A stretch of 64,000 nt of DNA. It comes from Ohtaekwangia koreensis (GTDB lineage: Bacteria > Bacteroidota > Bacteroidia > Cytophagales > Cyclobacteriaceae). The stretch covers positions 558,001 through 622,000 of the forward strand of contig NZ_FUZU01000004.1 in assembly GCF_900167975.1 (NCBI RefSeq), in the 5' to 3' direction. The position numbers and the translations under genes were made by a program. Positions 50,218 to 59,368 of the stretch are shown here, piece after piece. Position 1 is the first letter of the stretch. Every line of letters starts with the position of its first letter. The notes beneath the pieces are model-generated. The model had not been told where the DNA came from and made no database searches. It worked only from the letters and a program-made list of their open reading frames with translations.

Positions 50218-50373
50218 CCGCCCTTGTTGGTGTTCTTCACCAACAAGCAGGTGAACGAATTATACCTGCGATCAATGGATATTAAGTTTTCTATGGTAAC
50301 AGATATTCTCAAAATGTTCAATTCAGTGTGGGTATAGTGCGTGTTGTTGGTGAAGAACACCAACAAAGGCATG
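50218..50373. mobile_element. Hairpin-TIR element, copy B
   Basis: A 156-bp copy with intact 27-bp-type inverted ends (right end one mismatch, CAAAGGC for CAAGGGC) and the same core as copy A. It differs from A at only a few positions, so it is relatively recent. It truncates the lipoprotein gene. Confidence 0.87.
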
Positions 50374-50490
50374 AGAGGATTCATAGATTAGATCCGCCAC
50401 GGAAGCCTTTACTTTACCAGCCATGTATTTACAATTGCCTGGATTCTTGCGCATAACTGTATATTCCCCAAAGAAAACATGTATTGAATA

Positions 50491-51882
50491 ATGATATTCT
50501 CCAATTCATCCGGCACAAACAAAATATCCATCAGGCTCAGTGAAATAGGAAGTTACTTTCGTTTCACCAAACCATTGACTGTGGTTTGGTATGATTGCCA
50601 TGGTTCTGTCGGGAAATATCTTTGCGCTTTACCGTATGATTCGAATGAAAGAAATGCGTTGAAAAAGAATATCGTTGACAACATCAATAAAGACTATACA
50701 CATTCACCAGATGAACTGAAAGAAATACTACTTCCGCTTCTGGCGCTTTTACCGAATGGCAACCTTTCTATAAATTTCTACTCAAGCGAGAATAACACTT
50801 TACTATACTACAAATCTTCGGCCGACAATTATCAGAGCACGCATCGCAACAACTGGTACATAATGATCTCGAATCCGGTTAACGTTCTGTCGGCTGAGTC
50901 CAAAAGGGAAGAGTATGAAAACTGGATTAGTATACGAAAGCAAAATAATGAATCCACATTTGATATAATTGACTACTCAACGGATAACTTCTACGATGGA
51001 CAATCAGTCGCTTTCATTGCAACACAACTGAAATCAGAAATGAATCAGGAAAGAGTTGCTTACTTTGAAGAACGAATCAAAGCAGGCGAGCGACCTTTCG
51101 CTATCATTTTTAATTGTTCTCTTGAGAAGTTAATCACCAATACGGATGGCAGTATATCTGACCACTCCTGGGGCTCTGCAAACTATATTTTAGACGGACA
51201 TCACAAACTTCAGGCATACCATAACCTAAAAATAGATCCGGCACTTGCTGAAATCCAACATATAGCAGAGACACAAGAAGAAGTAGAATTCAATATTGAA
51301 GAATTGATTGATGCATTACATCCGTGGCAGGTTGAGCACATTCTGAAAAACTGGTACGACAAAGAACTATATATCGATAAGTACTTAAAAAATCCATCGA
51401 GTAAACTTCATCATTTCATTAAAAATGGTTTCGTTCAGGAGTTCTATAAAAACGGACAGGTAAAACATGAGGCTCATTATAGTAACGACCACATAGAGGG
51501 TGAAGCGAAATGGTGGCATGAAAACGGGCAATTGAAGGAAGTTAAATTTTACGAGAACAAAAAAAGAACCGGAATATGGCAAAGCTGGTATGATACCGGT
51601 GCCTTACAATTTGTACAACCATTCAATGGTCTTGGAAATTATCACGGACACATGGTTTCATACTTTGAAAATGGAGCAGTACGTTGGGAGCAATTCTTAA
51701 ATAACGGACAAAATATAGATGGTTACTCCTACTTCGCGTATTACAGAGGCGGTGAAAAAGAAGCAGAGCTAAAATATCTGAATGGCAGAATGATTGAACG
51801 GAAAAATTACAACGCTCAGGGTAAACTGATAAATTTTGAAGAATTAGACAGTTCGACCGGTAAATATATAAATCGGGTATAG
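50491..51882 (+). CDS. ParB/Srx-like protein with C-terminal YwqK/MORN-type repeats
   Basis: A 463-residue protein without signal peptide. Around residue 245 it has YILDGHHKLQAYHNLKI, which matches the DGHHR-type motif of the ParB/sulfiredoxin-like superfamily. From about 310 on there are at least five imperfect repeats of the YwqK/MORN type (EFYKNGQVKHEAHYSNDHIE, WWHENGQLKEVKFYENKKRT, SYFENGAVRWEQFLNNGQNI and others). YwqK repeats occur in antitoxin-like proteins. The combination is unusual; function unknown. It stands alone between copy B and the siderophore receptor. Confidence 0.72.
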   Translation: MIFSNSSGTNKISIRLSEIGSYFRFTKPLTVVWYDCHGSVGKYLCALPYDSNERNALKKNIVDNINKDYTHSPDELKEILLPLLALLPNGNLSINFYSSENNTLLYYKSSADNYQSTHRNNWYIMISNPVNVLSAESKREEYENWISIRKQNNESTFDIIDYSTDNFYDGQSVAFIATQLKSEMNQERVAYFEERIKAGERPFAIIFNCSLEKLITNTDGSISDHSWGSANYILDGHHKLQAYHNLKIDPALAEIQHIAETQEEVEFNIEELIDALHPWQVEHILKNWYDKELYIDKYLKNPSSKLHHFIKNGFVQEFYKNGQVKHEAHYSNDHIEGEAKWWHENGQLKEVKFYENKKRTGIWQSWYDTGALQFVQPFNGLGNYHGHMVSYFENGAVRWEQFLNNGQNIDGYSYFAYYRGGEKEAELKYLNGRMIERKNYNAQGKLINFEELDSSTGKYINRV

Positions 51883-52245
51883 CTGCTACCAATCCACAAC
51901 CATTTCCAAAACGAGAAAACACACTATACCCCGAACCGAGCTAACCTCCCGAGATCATACGGTAGACAATCTTATAGATCTATATACCCTGTACAGGGTA
52001 TATAATCAGGCACACTATAACTTCCCGAAGGTAAATTTACAAATATTCGCATCTGTTCTTTCGCATATTACTATGCAGCAACCATCTTTGGACAACAATC
52101 ACACCGATCCCAACCAAGTATTACCACAATAACAAAACTGCATTCAAAAATAATGTGCCCGTATGGACACATTACATTGCCCATGTTAATCGGAAACCTT
52201 GAATGGGGCCAGCGTGAATAAAACCTTATTTACTCAATTTAAACT
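51883..52245. other. Intergenic region with a 24-bp palindrome
   Basis: The 363 bases upstream of the TonB-dependent receptor hold the perfect palindrome at 51981-52004 and AT-rich sequence. No gene or convincing Fur box was found. Confidence 0.6.
51981..52004. promoter_or_regulatory. 24-bp perfect palindrome upstream of siderophore receptor
   Basis: TATATACCCTGT followed by its exact reverse complement, about 240 nt upstream of the receptor ATG and 98 nt after the YwqK-repeat gene. It could be an operator or a transcript-end hairpin. The core CCTGTACAG recurs at about 60858-60866 in another intergenic region. Confidence 0.45.
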
Positions 52246-54699
52246 ATGCGTAATTTTTACTTACTATTATTTTTACTATGTACGTTCACAGCCATTGCTC
52301 AGAATCAGACGGGCTCGGTTCGTGGCGTGACAAAGACGGGCGATGGGACTCCTGCTGAATATATAAATATACTTCTGAAGGGCACCAGCAAAGGTGCCGT
52401 TACCAAAAGCAAAGGCGAATTCGAAATCACCAACGTTACGCCAGGGCAGTATATATTGGTTGCTTCTTTTGTAGGGCTCAATTCTGTTGAGCTTGCCATT
52501 GATGTGCGCGCTGGTGAAACAACCGTAGTACCGGATATTACATTCCAGGAAGATGCGAGTCAGCTAAATGAAATTGTTATTACCGGAGAACGAAGCTACC
52601 AAAATGAAATTTCTTCTTTGGCTTCAAAATCATCTGCTCCGCTGAAAGATATACCGCAGGCTGTAAGTTATGTAACCAAAGAACTGATACAAGACCAAAA
52701 AGCTTTTCGCTTCACCGATATAGTCAAAAATATCAGTGGCGTTACCCAGGAATCAATAACCGGAGACCTGACTATACGCGGATTTGGTACCGGTAGTAAT
52801 GTTATGATCAATGGATTAAGGATCAGCAAAGGATGGACCCCAACGCTTATCAGCAATCTGGAAAGAGTCGAAGTCATTAAAGGAGCCAACTCTGCTTTGT
52901 ATGGATATTCTGATCCGGGCGGAACCATGAACAGCGTTACTAAAAAGCCGCTGGATGTATCGCTGCAAGCGATTAGCATTTCGGCTGGCAGTTTTAGTAC
53001 AATGCGCGCGGAAGGCGATTTTACCGGACCGCTAAATGAATCGAAAACACTTTTATACCGGGTAAATATAGCATACCAGGATGCAGGATCATTCCGCGAT
53101 TTGCAGGAAAGAAAAGATATACTGGTTGCTCCTTCTGTGTCGTTTGTGCCGAATCAAAAAACGAGAATAGATCTTGATCTGATCTATAGTTCCATTGATG
53201 GCCGTGTAGACCGTGGACAGCCTTTAATGGGTGCTTACGAAGGAAAGTCTCTTTTATACTCCACTCCTATATCGCTTATAGCAACGTATGCCAACAGCTA
53301 TAATAAAGAGCAGGGTCTTTCTTTTCTTGGTTCGCTGAACCACAAGTTCAATCAAAATATATCTTTCAATACATCCTTTATAACCTATAGCTACGATCGT
53401 GATTATCTCGAACATCGTGTAAACAATGCATACGCTCCCGATGGTGAGGGCAATCAAAGACCAACACTGGTTGAGATGAGACTGCAAAGAGGTACGCAAC
53501 GCACTACAAATTTCAACATGATGTCGTATTTCAACTTCGATGTTAACACGGGTCCGGTGAAGCACATGGTACTGATAGGCTATGATTTTGCCCAGCAAGG
53601 CACACCAGCCGGTACATGGCAAACAAGCCTGGCAGGAAATTACCGCAATGCTGCAAACACAAGAGCTTTAGGTTCATACAATCCTGCAAACTCAAGCCAA
53701 TACCTGCTGGATGCAGACGGTAACCCGGTGCCCAATATGCCCAACTTTGATTTGGCAAATCCGAACTATATACCGCAGGACATCAGTACATATTTCACCA
53801 CCACAGCCGAACGCGATCAGACACTATACTATACCAACGGTATATATATACAGGATCAGTTGAAATTCGGAAAGCTTCAAATGATGCTGGGGTTGCGAAA
53901 AGAGTTCTATGCAGATTTTGAAAACTATAAAAAGGACGATGAGAAAAAAGTAACACAAACCGCACTGATACCGCGCGTAGGACTTGTTTATTCTTTGACA
54001 AAAAATATTAATCTATACAGTACCTACGTTGAAGGTTTTCAGCCACAGACGGCCAGCATCATTGGAGATCCTGACATTTATGGTGGTCCGTTCGATCCGC
54101 TTACCAGTAATATGATCGAGTTCGGAGGGAAAAGCGATTGGTTTAATAACAGGCTAAGTATCACGACAGCGGTTTACCGCATTGAACAGAATAATATACT
54201 TATCAGTGCCAATGATACTTCCAATCCTGACTTGCTGGAACAAAGAGGTCAGGAGGTATCGAAGGGTGTGGAAGTTGATATCAACGGAAGATTGCTGCCG
54301 AACCTCACAATTAGTGCGAATTATTCTTATAACAATATAACGATAACCAAGAGTGACGATCCGGAACTGGTAGGTACGGGTAAAGAATTTGCCCCTCATA
54401 ACATGGGTGGTGCCTGGTTACGATACAATATATCCAGGGGTATATTAGATGGTGTGGGCATTGCACTGGGCGGCCATTTTGTTACCGAGCAAACCACGGC
54501 ACAGTACGCTGATCTGATACTTCCGGGGTATACGGTTTATGATGCTGCGCTATTCTATAAAATAGAAAAAGTACGGTTATCGCTTAATATCAACAACGTA
54601 ACTGATGAGACTTACTGGATCGGTCGCGGAAGATCGAGCGTAACGGTGAATCCGGGTGCTCCCAGAAATTTCTTATTTAGTGTAGGTTATACGTTCTAA
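52246..54699 (+). CDS. TonB-dependent siderophore receptor
   Basis: An 817-residue outer-membrane receptor. Signal peptide to about AIAQ (19), then a carboxypeptidase-regulatory-like domain (GSVRGVTKTGDGTPAEYINI onward to about 105). The plug domain has LNEIVITGERSYQN, APLKDIPQAVSYVTKELI, RGFGTGSNVMINGLRI and VEVIKGANSALYGYSDPGGTMN. The 22-strand barrel ends NNVTDETYWIGRGRSSVTVN and FLFSVGYTF. It imports ferric siderophores. A PepSY protein, its usual partner in ferrisiderophore reduction, follows only as a remnant. Confidence 0.95.
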   Translation: MRNFYLLLFLLCTFTAIAQNQTGSVRGVTKTGDGTPAEYINILLKGTSKGAVTKSKGEFEITNVTPGQYILVASFVGLNSVELAIDVRAGETTVVPDITFQEDASQLNEIVITGERSYQNEISSLASKSSAPLKDIPQAVSYVTKELIQDQKAFRFTDIVKNISGVTQESITGDLTIRGFGTGSNVMINGLRISKGWTPTLISNLERVEVIKGANSALYGYSDPGGTMNSVTKKPLDVSLQAISISAGSFSTMRAEGDFTGPLNESKTLLYRVNIAYQDAGSFRDLQERKDILVAPSVSFVPNQKTRIDLDLIYSSIDGRVDRGQPLMGAYEGKSLLYSTPISLIATYANSYNKEQGLSFLGSLNHKFNQNISFNTSFITYSYDRDYLEHRVNNAYAPDGEGNQRPTLVEMRLQRGTQRTTNFNMMSYFNFDVNTGPVKHMVLIGYDFAQQGTPAGTWQTSLAGNYRNAANTRALGSYNPANSSQYLLDADGNPVPNMPNFDLANPNYIPQDISTYFTTTAERDQTLYYTNGIYIQDQLKFGKLQMMLGLRKEFYADFENYKKDDEKKVTQTALIPRVGLVYSLTKNINLYSTYVEGFQPQTASIIGDPDIYGGPFDPLTSNMIEFGGKSDWFNNRLSITTAVYRIEQNNILISANDTSNPDLLEQRGQEVSKGVEVDINGRLLPNLTISANYSYNNITITKSDDPELVGTGKEFAPHNMGGAWLRYNISRGILDGVGIALGGHFVTEQTTAQYADLILPGYTVYDAALFYKIEKVRLSLNINNVTDETYWIGRGRSSVTVNPGAPRNFLFSVGYTF

Positions 54700-54714
54700 T
54701 CCATTCAGCACTGA

Positions 54715-54877
54715 ATCAAAAAAGTAATCGGCAAAATTCACCTCTGGCTCGGACTCGCATCCGGGCTGGTGGTGTTTATCGTTAGCGTGACAGGCTGTAT
54801 ATATGTTTTTGAAGAAGAGTTGAAAACATTTTTTTATGCCGACAGAGAAGTAATTACTATACCCGAACTTCCGCCCT
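54715..54877 (+). pseudogene. PepSY-domain membrane protein remnant
   Basis: In frame after the receptor: KKVIGKIHLWLGLASGLVVF then IVSVTGCIYVFEEELKTFFY and ADREVITIPELP, the unmistakable N-terminus of the PepSY-associated transmembrane family found next to siderophore receptors. The codon where ATG should stand is ATC (54715-54717), preceded by an in-frame TGA. At about 54873 the frame runs into the hairpin-TIR element, and nothing PepSY-like follows it. So both start and C-terminal ~85% are gone. Confidence 0.8.
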
Positions 54878-55083
54878 CCGCCCTTGTTGGCGTTCTTCAC
54901 CATAAGCAGGTGAACGAATATACCTGTCCGCCCTTGTTGGTGTTCTTCACCAACAAGCAGGTGAACGAATTATACCTGTAATCAATGGATATTAAGTCCT
55001 CTATTGAAACAGATATTCGCAAAATGTTCAATTCCGTGTGGGTATAGTGTGTGTTGTTGGTGAAGAACATCAACACAGGCATG
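54878..55083. mobile_element. Hairpin-TIR element, copy C with a partial left-end duplication
   Basis: Bases 54878-54927 are a diverged copy of only the left end (CCGCCCTTGTTGGCGTTCTT to ATACCTGT). A full 156-bp copy follows directly at 54928-55083 with several substitutions, including a CATCAACAC change in its right end. The tandem suggests two insertions at one site or a partial duplication. It terminates the PepSY remnant. Confidence 0.83.
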
Positions 55084-55178
55084 CGTCTTATTAACAATTC
55101 TCATTTGCATCTGTTCTACCAAACCCAAGAGTAGCACTAAAACTTGCGGCTCAATCTATAGTTATATAAATTACACGC

Positions 55179-55478
55179 ATGCTAAATCTATATTGCATAG
55201 CGGACGATCAACCGAAACCAAGAAACCTGAATCCGTTTCCTCTGCCCTATGCAGATAGTATGGAAGAGGAAACGTTCGAGAACCTCCAAGAAAAAGGTAT
55301 CATTAGCGAAAGGTTTGACGTTTACTCAACCTTTCGATGGGGCACCGACCTGATCGAACAAATGCAGCAGACAATCCAAAACAAAAAACTTCACCACGAT
55401 GCTGATGTCCGGGAACTATTAAAACTCTTTAACATCGCAAAGGAAAATAAAAGCGGTCTGATTGCTTACGGTGATTAG
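55179..55478 (+). CDS. Hypothetical protein
   Basis: A 99-residue soluble protein (MLNLYCIADDQPKPRNLNPF to NKSGLIAYGD), rich in charged residues, with no recognised motif. The small acidic type in an accessory region would fit an immunity protein, but no toxin gene is adjacent, so this is not claimed. Confidence 0.6.
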   Translation: MLNLYCIADDQPKPRNLNPFPLPYADSMEEETFENLQEKGIISERFDVYSTFRWGTDLIEQMQQTIQNKKLHHDADVRELLKLFNIAKENKSGLIAYGD

Positions 55479-55603
55479 ATAATAAGCAAGTGAGCAATTG
55501 GTGGTTGCATTCGAAGCAGAAAGAATTGCACTACTATTTTTTTTAAGGCTGTCACTAATCAATTTTTCTATATGCAACCATGGATAGCGTTTAATTCTTG
55601 AAG

Positions 55604-55966
55604 ATGAGTATTCTTGACATCATAGAAGTTTTTTCAGATCTTTTAGTAATTAGCGACAAGCAAGCCGGGCCAAAACGGCCTAAGATTTACATACTATTTT
55701 ACGTTCTTCTTCTGCCAAGTATTTTTTGGTTTGCAATTGAGATAAGATCGGTCACAGCTTTAGCTTCACCTATTCTGTTTCTTGGGATCTTTACTTTGAT
55801 AGGATTAATTTTGACAATCGGAACAGTAATCGTTATCTATAAATTGGAGCTAATTGAGGAATTAAGAAAAAAGGACTTCGTCACGATTTTGATTCCTGTA
55901 ACGTTATTAACTCTTTGTATTGCCAGTTCTGTGAACCGGACTTATGAAATTATGTTTTATAAGTAA
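55604..55966 (+). CDS. Three-helix membrane protein, unknown function
   Basis: A 120-residue protein with three hydrophobic helices (IYILFYVLLLPSIFWFAIEI, SPILFLGIFTLIGLILTIGT and FVTILIPVTLLTLCIASSV). A short cytoplasmic loop (YKLELIEELRKKD) lies between the last two. Start ATG 55604 is preferred over a TTG two codons upstream. Lower GC than the conserved flanks, as throughout this region. Confidence 0.62.
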   Translation: MSILDIIEVFSDLLVISDKQAGPKRPKIYILFYVLLLPSIFWFAIEIRSVTALASPILFLGIFTLIGLILTIGTVIVIYKLELIEELRKKDFVTILIPVTLLTLCIASSVNRTYEIMFYK

Positions 55967-56064
55967 AGGTCAGGCTCTACATGATGGCCGATTTATACCG
56001 CACATTATCAAAAGAAAATTCATTATTATACTGGTCGAATATATAACACGATAAAAAGAGAAAT

Positions 56065-56829
56065 ATGTCAATAACAAAACATTCTGAATTGGTTGGAATG
56101 CAAAAGATAAGCGAAGCTGTTGCATTGACGCTGAAGGAGATGAGAAAGTATGCACACCCTGGCATGACAACGAAGGAATTGGACGAGTATGGCGGACGAA
56201 TCCTTAATGATTTAGGAGCAAAATCAGCGCCTTATTTAACGTATGGTTTTCCAGGATGGACATGTATAAGTATAAATAATGAATTTTGTCACGGTATACC
56301 TTCCGACAAGAAAGTACTTCAAGAAGGAGACTTAATTAACATTGACGTCTCAGCGGAATTAGATGGCTTTTGGTCAGACAATGGTGGCTCATTTGTTCTT
56401 GGTGCCGATATAAACAACCATCAAAAACTTGTTGATGCATCAAAGCAGATTCTACATAGGGTGATTCATAATATAAAAGGTGGTATACGTATATCTGATA
56501 TAGGCTTTCTAATAGAAACTGAAGCTAAAAGAAGAGGCTACAAAGTGATTAAGAATCTGACGGGGCATGGAATAGGACGAGCACTTCATGAAGAACCAAG
56601 TGATATAGCGAACTATAGCGATAAATCTAATCTTACGAGGTTTAAGAAAAACTCCGTGGTTGCCATCGAAACATTTATATCGACAACTTCTACATACGCT
56701 GAAACACAAAAAGACGGTTGGACAATGGTTGGAAATAAAGGAGGCTTCATGGCACAACACGAGCACACTATTGTTGTTACCGATGGAACCCCGATTGTGC
56801 TGACCGAGATAAATGAAATATGGAATTGA
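56065..56829 (+). CDS. map: Methionine aminopeptidase, type I
   Basis: A 254-residue pita-bread metallopeptidase that removes initiator methionine. Metal ligands are visible: Asp in INIDVSAELDGFWSDNGG (two Asp), His in LTGHGIGRALHEEP, Glu in VVAIETFIS, and Glu in AQHEHTIVVTDGTP. The conserved His of FCHGIP is present. The IETFIS segment differs from the usual IEPM. It is outside any ribosomal-protein operon, where the housekeeping map gene normally lies, so this is probably an accessory copy. Confidence 0.88.
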   Translation: MSITKHSELVGMQKISEAVALTLKEMRKYAHPGMTTKELDEYGGRILNDLGAKSAPYLTYGFPGWTCISINNEFCHGIPSDKKVLQEGDLINIDVSAELDGFWSDNGGSFVLGADINNHQKLVDASKQILHRVIHNIKGGIRISDIGFLIETEAKRRGYKVIKNLTGHGIGRALHEEPSDIANYSDKSNLTRFKKNSVVAIETFISTTSTYAETQKDGWTMVGNKGGFMAQHEHTIVVTDGTPIVLTEINEIWN

Positions 56830-57058
56830 TGGAAGAGAGCGCTTGTAAGTACTGCGTAATAACATTGCCCTACAAACGCATATATGTTTTGTGGGTTCCG
56901 AATACACAAAATAATAAATATAACTTTGAGAAAGAAATCAATGACTGAATGACTAGATGACTAGATTGAGTAAGGCAGATAAGCCATTTATACAATTAAA
57001 AGTAAACGCAATTATTAATACTCGAACCTTGGTTCTCCTATTTCTTAAAAGGACTCTT

Positions 57059-58006
57059 ATGACAAGACCGTTACTGACATTAATCGGACTCTTTACAATT
57101 AGTGTGACTTTTGGTCAAAAGGAAATAAATAACACGAGAACAGACAACCACAAACAAATTACTGGGACAAAGTTCTTCTTAATACCACCGCCTGGCTTTA
57201 TAAGCGCTACAAGTTTTCAGGGATTCCAACAAATAAATAGCGGAGCATCTTTACTTGTAATGGAAATGCCAGGACCGTTTTCAGAATCGACTAAAGGATT
57301 TAACGAACAAGGATTAAAGACACAAGGAGTAATTCTTAAAAAAAAGGAAGTCATTAACATAAATGGAAGTCAGGGACTTTTTTTGACAGCAGAACAATTT
57401 GCATACGGGACGAACTACTCAAAATACATTCTAGTGTTTGGTGATAGCAAAGCTACTTACATGGTCAATGGGATTTTCCCTAAAGAATATACGGAACTGG
57501 ACAAAGATATTCAGGAGTCAATGTTTTCAGTTGTTTATGAATCTAAACTATCGGTTGACCCTTTAAGTGCTATCTCCTTCACCGTGGACACAGAGAACAC
57601 CAAACTAAAATTTGGTAAAAGCGTGACAGGAATGATTCTATATACAGTTGATGGAAAAGTTCCGACTGAATCAAATGATAAAACAAATTTTATTGTTGGG
57701 CTTTCCTTGGTAAATGTTCAGAGCATTGACAAAAAACTGATTGCAATAAATCGCATTAAAAGAATGCCTTATACACATATAAAACTTGACGAAAATAAAA
57801 TAAGTGAAATTAAGATAGACGGAATTTCCGGCTACGAACTCGTTGGAGAGGGTGTGTCTAAACCAGATGGAACGAAAGAGTTAGTATATGAAGTCATGCT
57901 GTTCACTGATAATGGGTACTATATAATGGTAGGGACAACAATGGATGACTATGAAGCCAACCTCAATTTATTTAAGAAAGTCGCAAAAACATTTAAAAGG
58001 AAGTAG
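57059..58006 (+). CDS. Secreted protein of unknown function
   Basis: A 315-residue protein with a signal peptide (MTRPLLTLIGLFTISVTFGQ). The mature part has two similar halves, each with a stretch like FFLIPPPGFISATSFQGFQQ or IKIDGISGYELVGEG, ending in LNLFKKVAKTFKRK. The in-frame start at 56957 is rejected because the signal peptide begins at 57059. No known family was recognised. Confidence 0.65.
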   Translation: MTRPLLTLIGLFTISVTFGQKEINNTRTDNHKQITGTKFFLIPPPGFISATSFQGFQQINSGASLLVMEMPGPFSESTKGFNEQGLKTQGVILKKKEVININGSQGLFLTAEQFAYGTNYSKYILVFGDSKATYMVNGIFPKEYTELDKDIQESMFSVVYESKLSVDPLSAISFTVDTENTKLKFGKSVTGMILYTVDGKVPTESNDKTNFIVGLSLVNVQSIDKKLIAINRIKRMPYTHIKLDENKISEIKIDGISGYELVGEGVSKPDGTKELVYEVMLFTDNGYYIMVGTTMDDYEANLNLFKKVAKTFKRK

Positions 58007-58055
58007 GCAACATATGCCTTATACAGTTATTTAATTTACGCATATGTACCTATCT

Positions 58056-58308
58056 ATGACACGTTATTGGTTCGAATTCAATGGAAGCTTCAACGACTTA
58101 CCCTATGGTTTGGTATTGGGCTCTGGTATAACTGCATATAACTAATCTAATGCAATCTTATCTTGCAGCATAAAGTATTCAAAGGAAAGGAGCTCCCAAA
58201 ATTTAAAAGCCAAAAGGAAAATATAGGCATTCGTACATTGGACAAGAACATGTTATTCCTAATATATTAGACCCAACATTACGAGGTGTCTGGTTTTCGG
58301 GGATATGA
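58056..58308 (+). pseudogene. Decayed gene with several frameshifts
   Basis: It starts MTRYWFEFNGSFNDLPYGLV then LGSGITAYN and stops at 58145. Further frames hold FKGKELPKFKSQKENIGIRT then LDKN, and finally HVIPNILDPTLRGVWFSGI before TGA at 58306. These pieces read in order like one ~85-residue protein broken by at least two indels. From memory it resembles a small Bacteroidota family beginning MKRYWFEF; function unknown. Confidence 0.5.
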
Positions 58309-58394
58309 TTAAAGACCTTAAGTGTGTCGTGACCTTGCCCATTACTATCGTCAAGGAAAACCGATATATAGTATAATATTCTTAGCTTGAATAC

Positions 58395-59270
58395 ATGACC
58401 CAGACTTCCCGTATCTCAATCTTTGTTATGCTTTTTGTGCTCATTGCCTTGAATGCCACGGCACAGAAAATCACACCGTATCTTCAGTCTACGAAGAAAA
58501 TCCTGACGTTTCCTTCGAAGGTGTTAAACGAAACGCGTACAATTTATATTCATTGCCCGAAGGCAGACTCAACAAACCCTAACAAGACTTATCCTGTATT
58601 GTATCTGATGGACGGGGAAAGTCATTTCGATATGCTTTCGCAGTACTCGGATTATCTTGGCCGGTGGGATGTGAACGTGATCCCGCAGATGATCATCGTA
58701 GGCATCGTGAACACGAAGCGAACACGCGACCTTACACCAACGGAAAGCATCATTAACTATTTTGGTCTTCCTGATACCAGCAAGGTCTCCTGGATGAAAC
58801 CGAGTGGTGGCAACGAGCGGTTCCTGCAATTTATTCGTGAGGAGCTGATGCCGTATATAAACAGCCATTATAAAACAGAGCCTCATAATATTCTCGCAGG
58901 ACATTCCTTTGGTGGCTTGGCGGCTGTGTATTGTCTCTTCACGCATCCTGAGATGTTTCAGATGTATATTTCTGTTAGCCCTTCGCTTTGGTGGGATCGG
59001 GAATATGTATTGAAGCTTGCCGATCAAAAACTAAAAAAAGGAGCCGTGCTCAACAAAACACTTTTCCTTAGCGATGCGAATGAAGGTGTGTCCGACTCCA
59101 GTACGTTTCATACAAACGTGCTGAAGCTTGATGCTATACTAAAAGGAAAAACATTAACAGGACTGAACTATCAATATAACTACTACTCCCACGAAACGCA
59201 TATGACAGAACCGCTTCCTGCCTATTACGATGCGTTACGGTTTATATACAAGGACTGGAAGAATCCTTAA
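58395..59270 (+). CDS. Secreted alpha/beta-hydrolase, Fes/IroE-type esterase
   Basis: A 291-residue esterase of the putative-esterase (PF00756-like) family. The signal peptide ends near NATAQ (23). Next come KTYPVLYLMDGESHFDML, the nucleophile elbow AGHSFGGLAAVYCLF (Ser about 170), SPSLWWDREYVL, and the acid/His region ending SHETHMTEPLPAYYDALRFIY. Relatives hydrolyse ferric siderophores or other esters. The siderophore receptor lies 3.7 kb upstream, but a link is only possible. Confidence 0.88.
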   Translation: MTQTSRISIFVMLFVLIALNATAQKITPYLQSTKKILTFPSKVLNETRTIYIHCPKADSTNPNKTYPVLYLMDGESHFDMLSQYSDYLGRWDVNVIPQMIIVGIVNTKRTRDLTPTESIINYFGLPDTSKVSWMKPSGGNERFLQFIREELMPYINSHYKTEPHNILAGHSFGGLAAVYCLFTHPEMFQMYISVSPSLWWDREYVLKLADQKLKKGAVLNKTLFLSDANEGVSDSSTFHTNVLKLDAILKGKTLTGLNYQYNYYSHETHMTEPLPAYYDALRFIYKDWKNP

Positions 59271-59368
59271 GTCACGCTCTTGCTGGGGTATCCAGCTTAC
59301 AGGGAAAGAGAAACCCCATACAGCGACAACCCTCATATATATCCATGACGAGCAGTAGTCTGACGTTA

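Noticed and set aside
54769-54981. 70-codon frame joining the PepSY remnant to the repeat
   Set aside because: It is a chimera of a truncated gene and element DNA, so it is described as a pseudogene plus mobile element rather than a gene.
42000-58300. Search for CRISPR arrays, prophage structural genes or an integrase in the accessory region
   Set aside because: No regularly spaced repeats, phage genes or tyrosine/serine recombinase frames were found; the repeats are dispersed elements.
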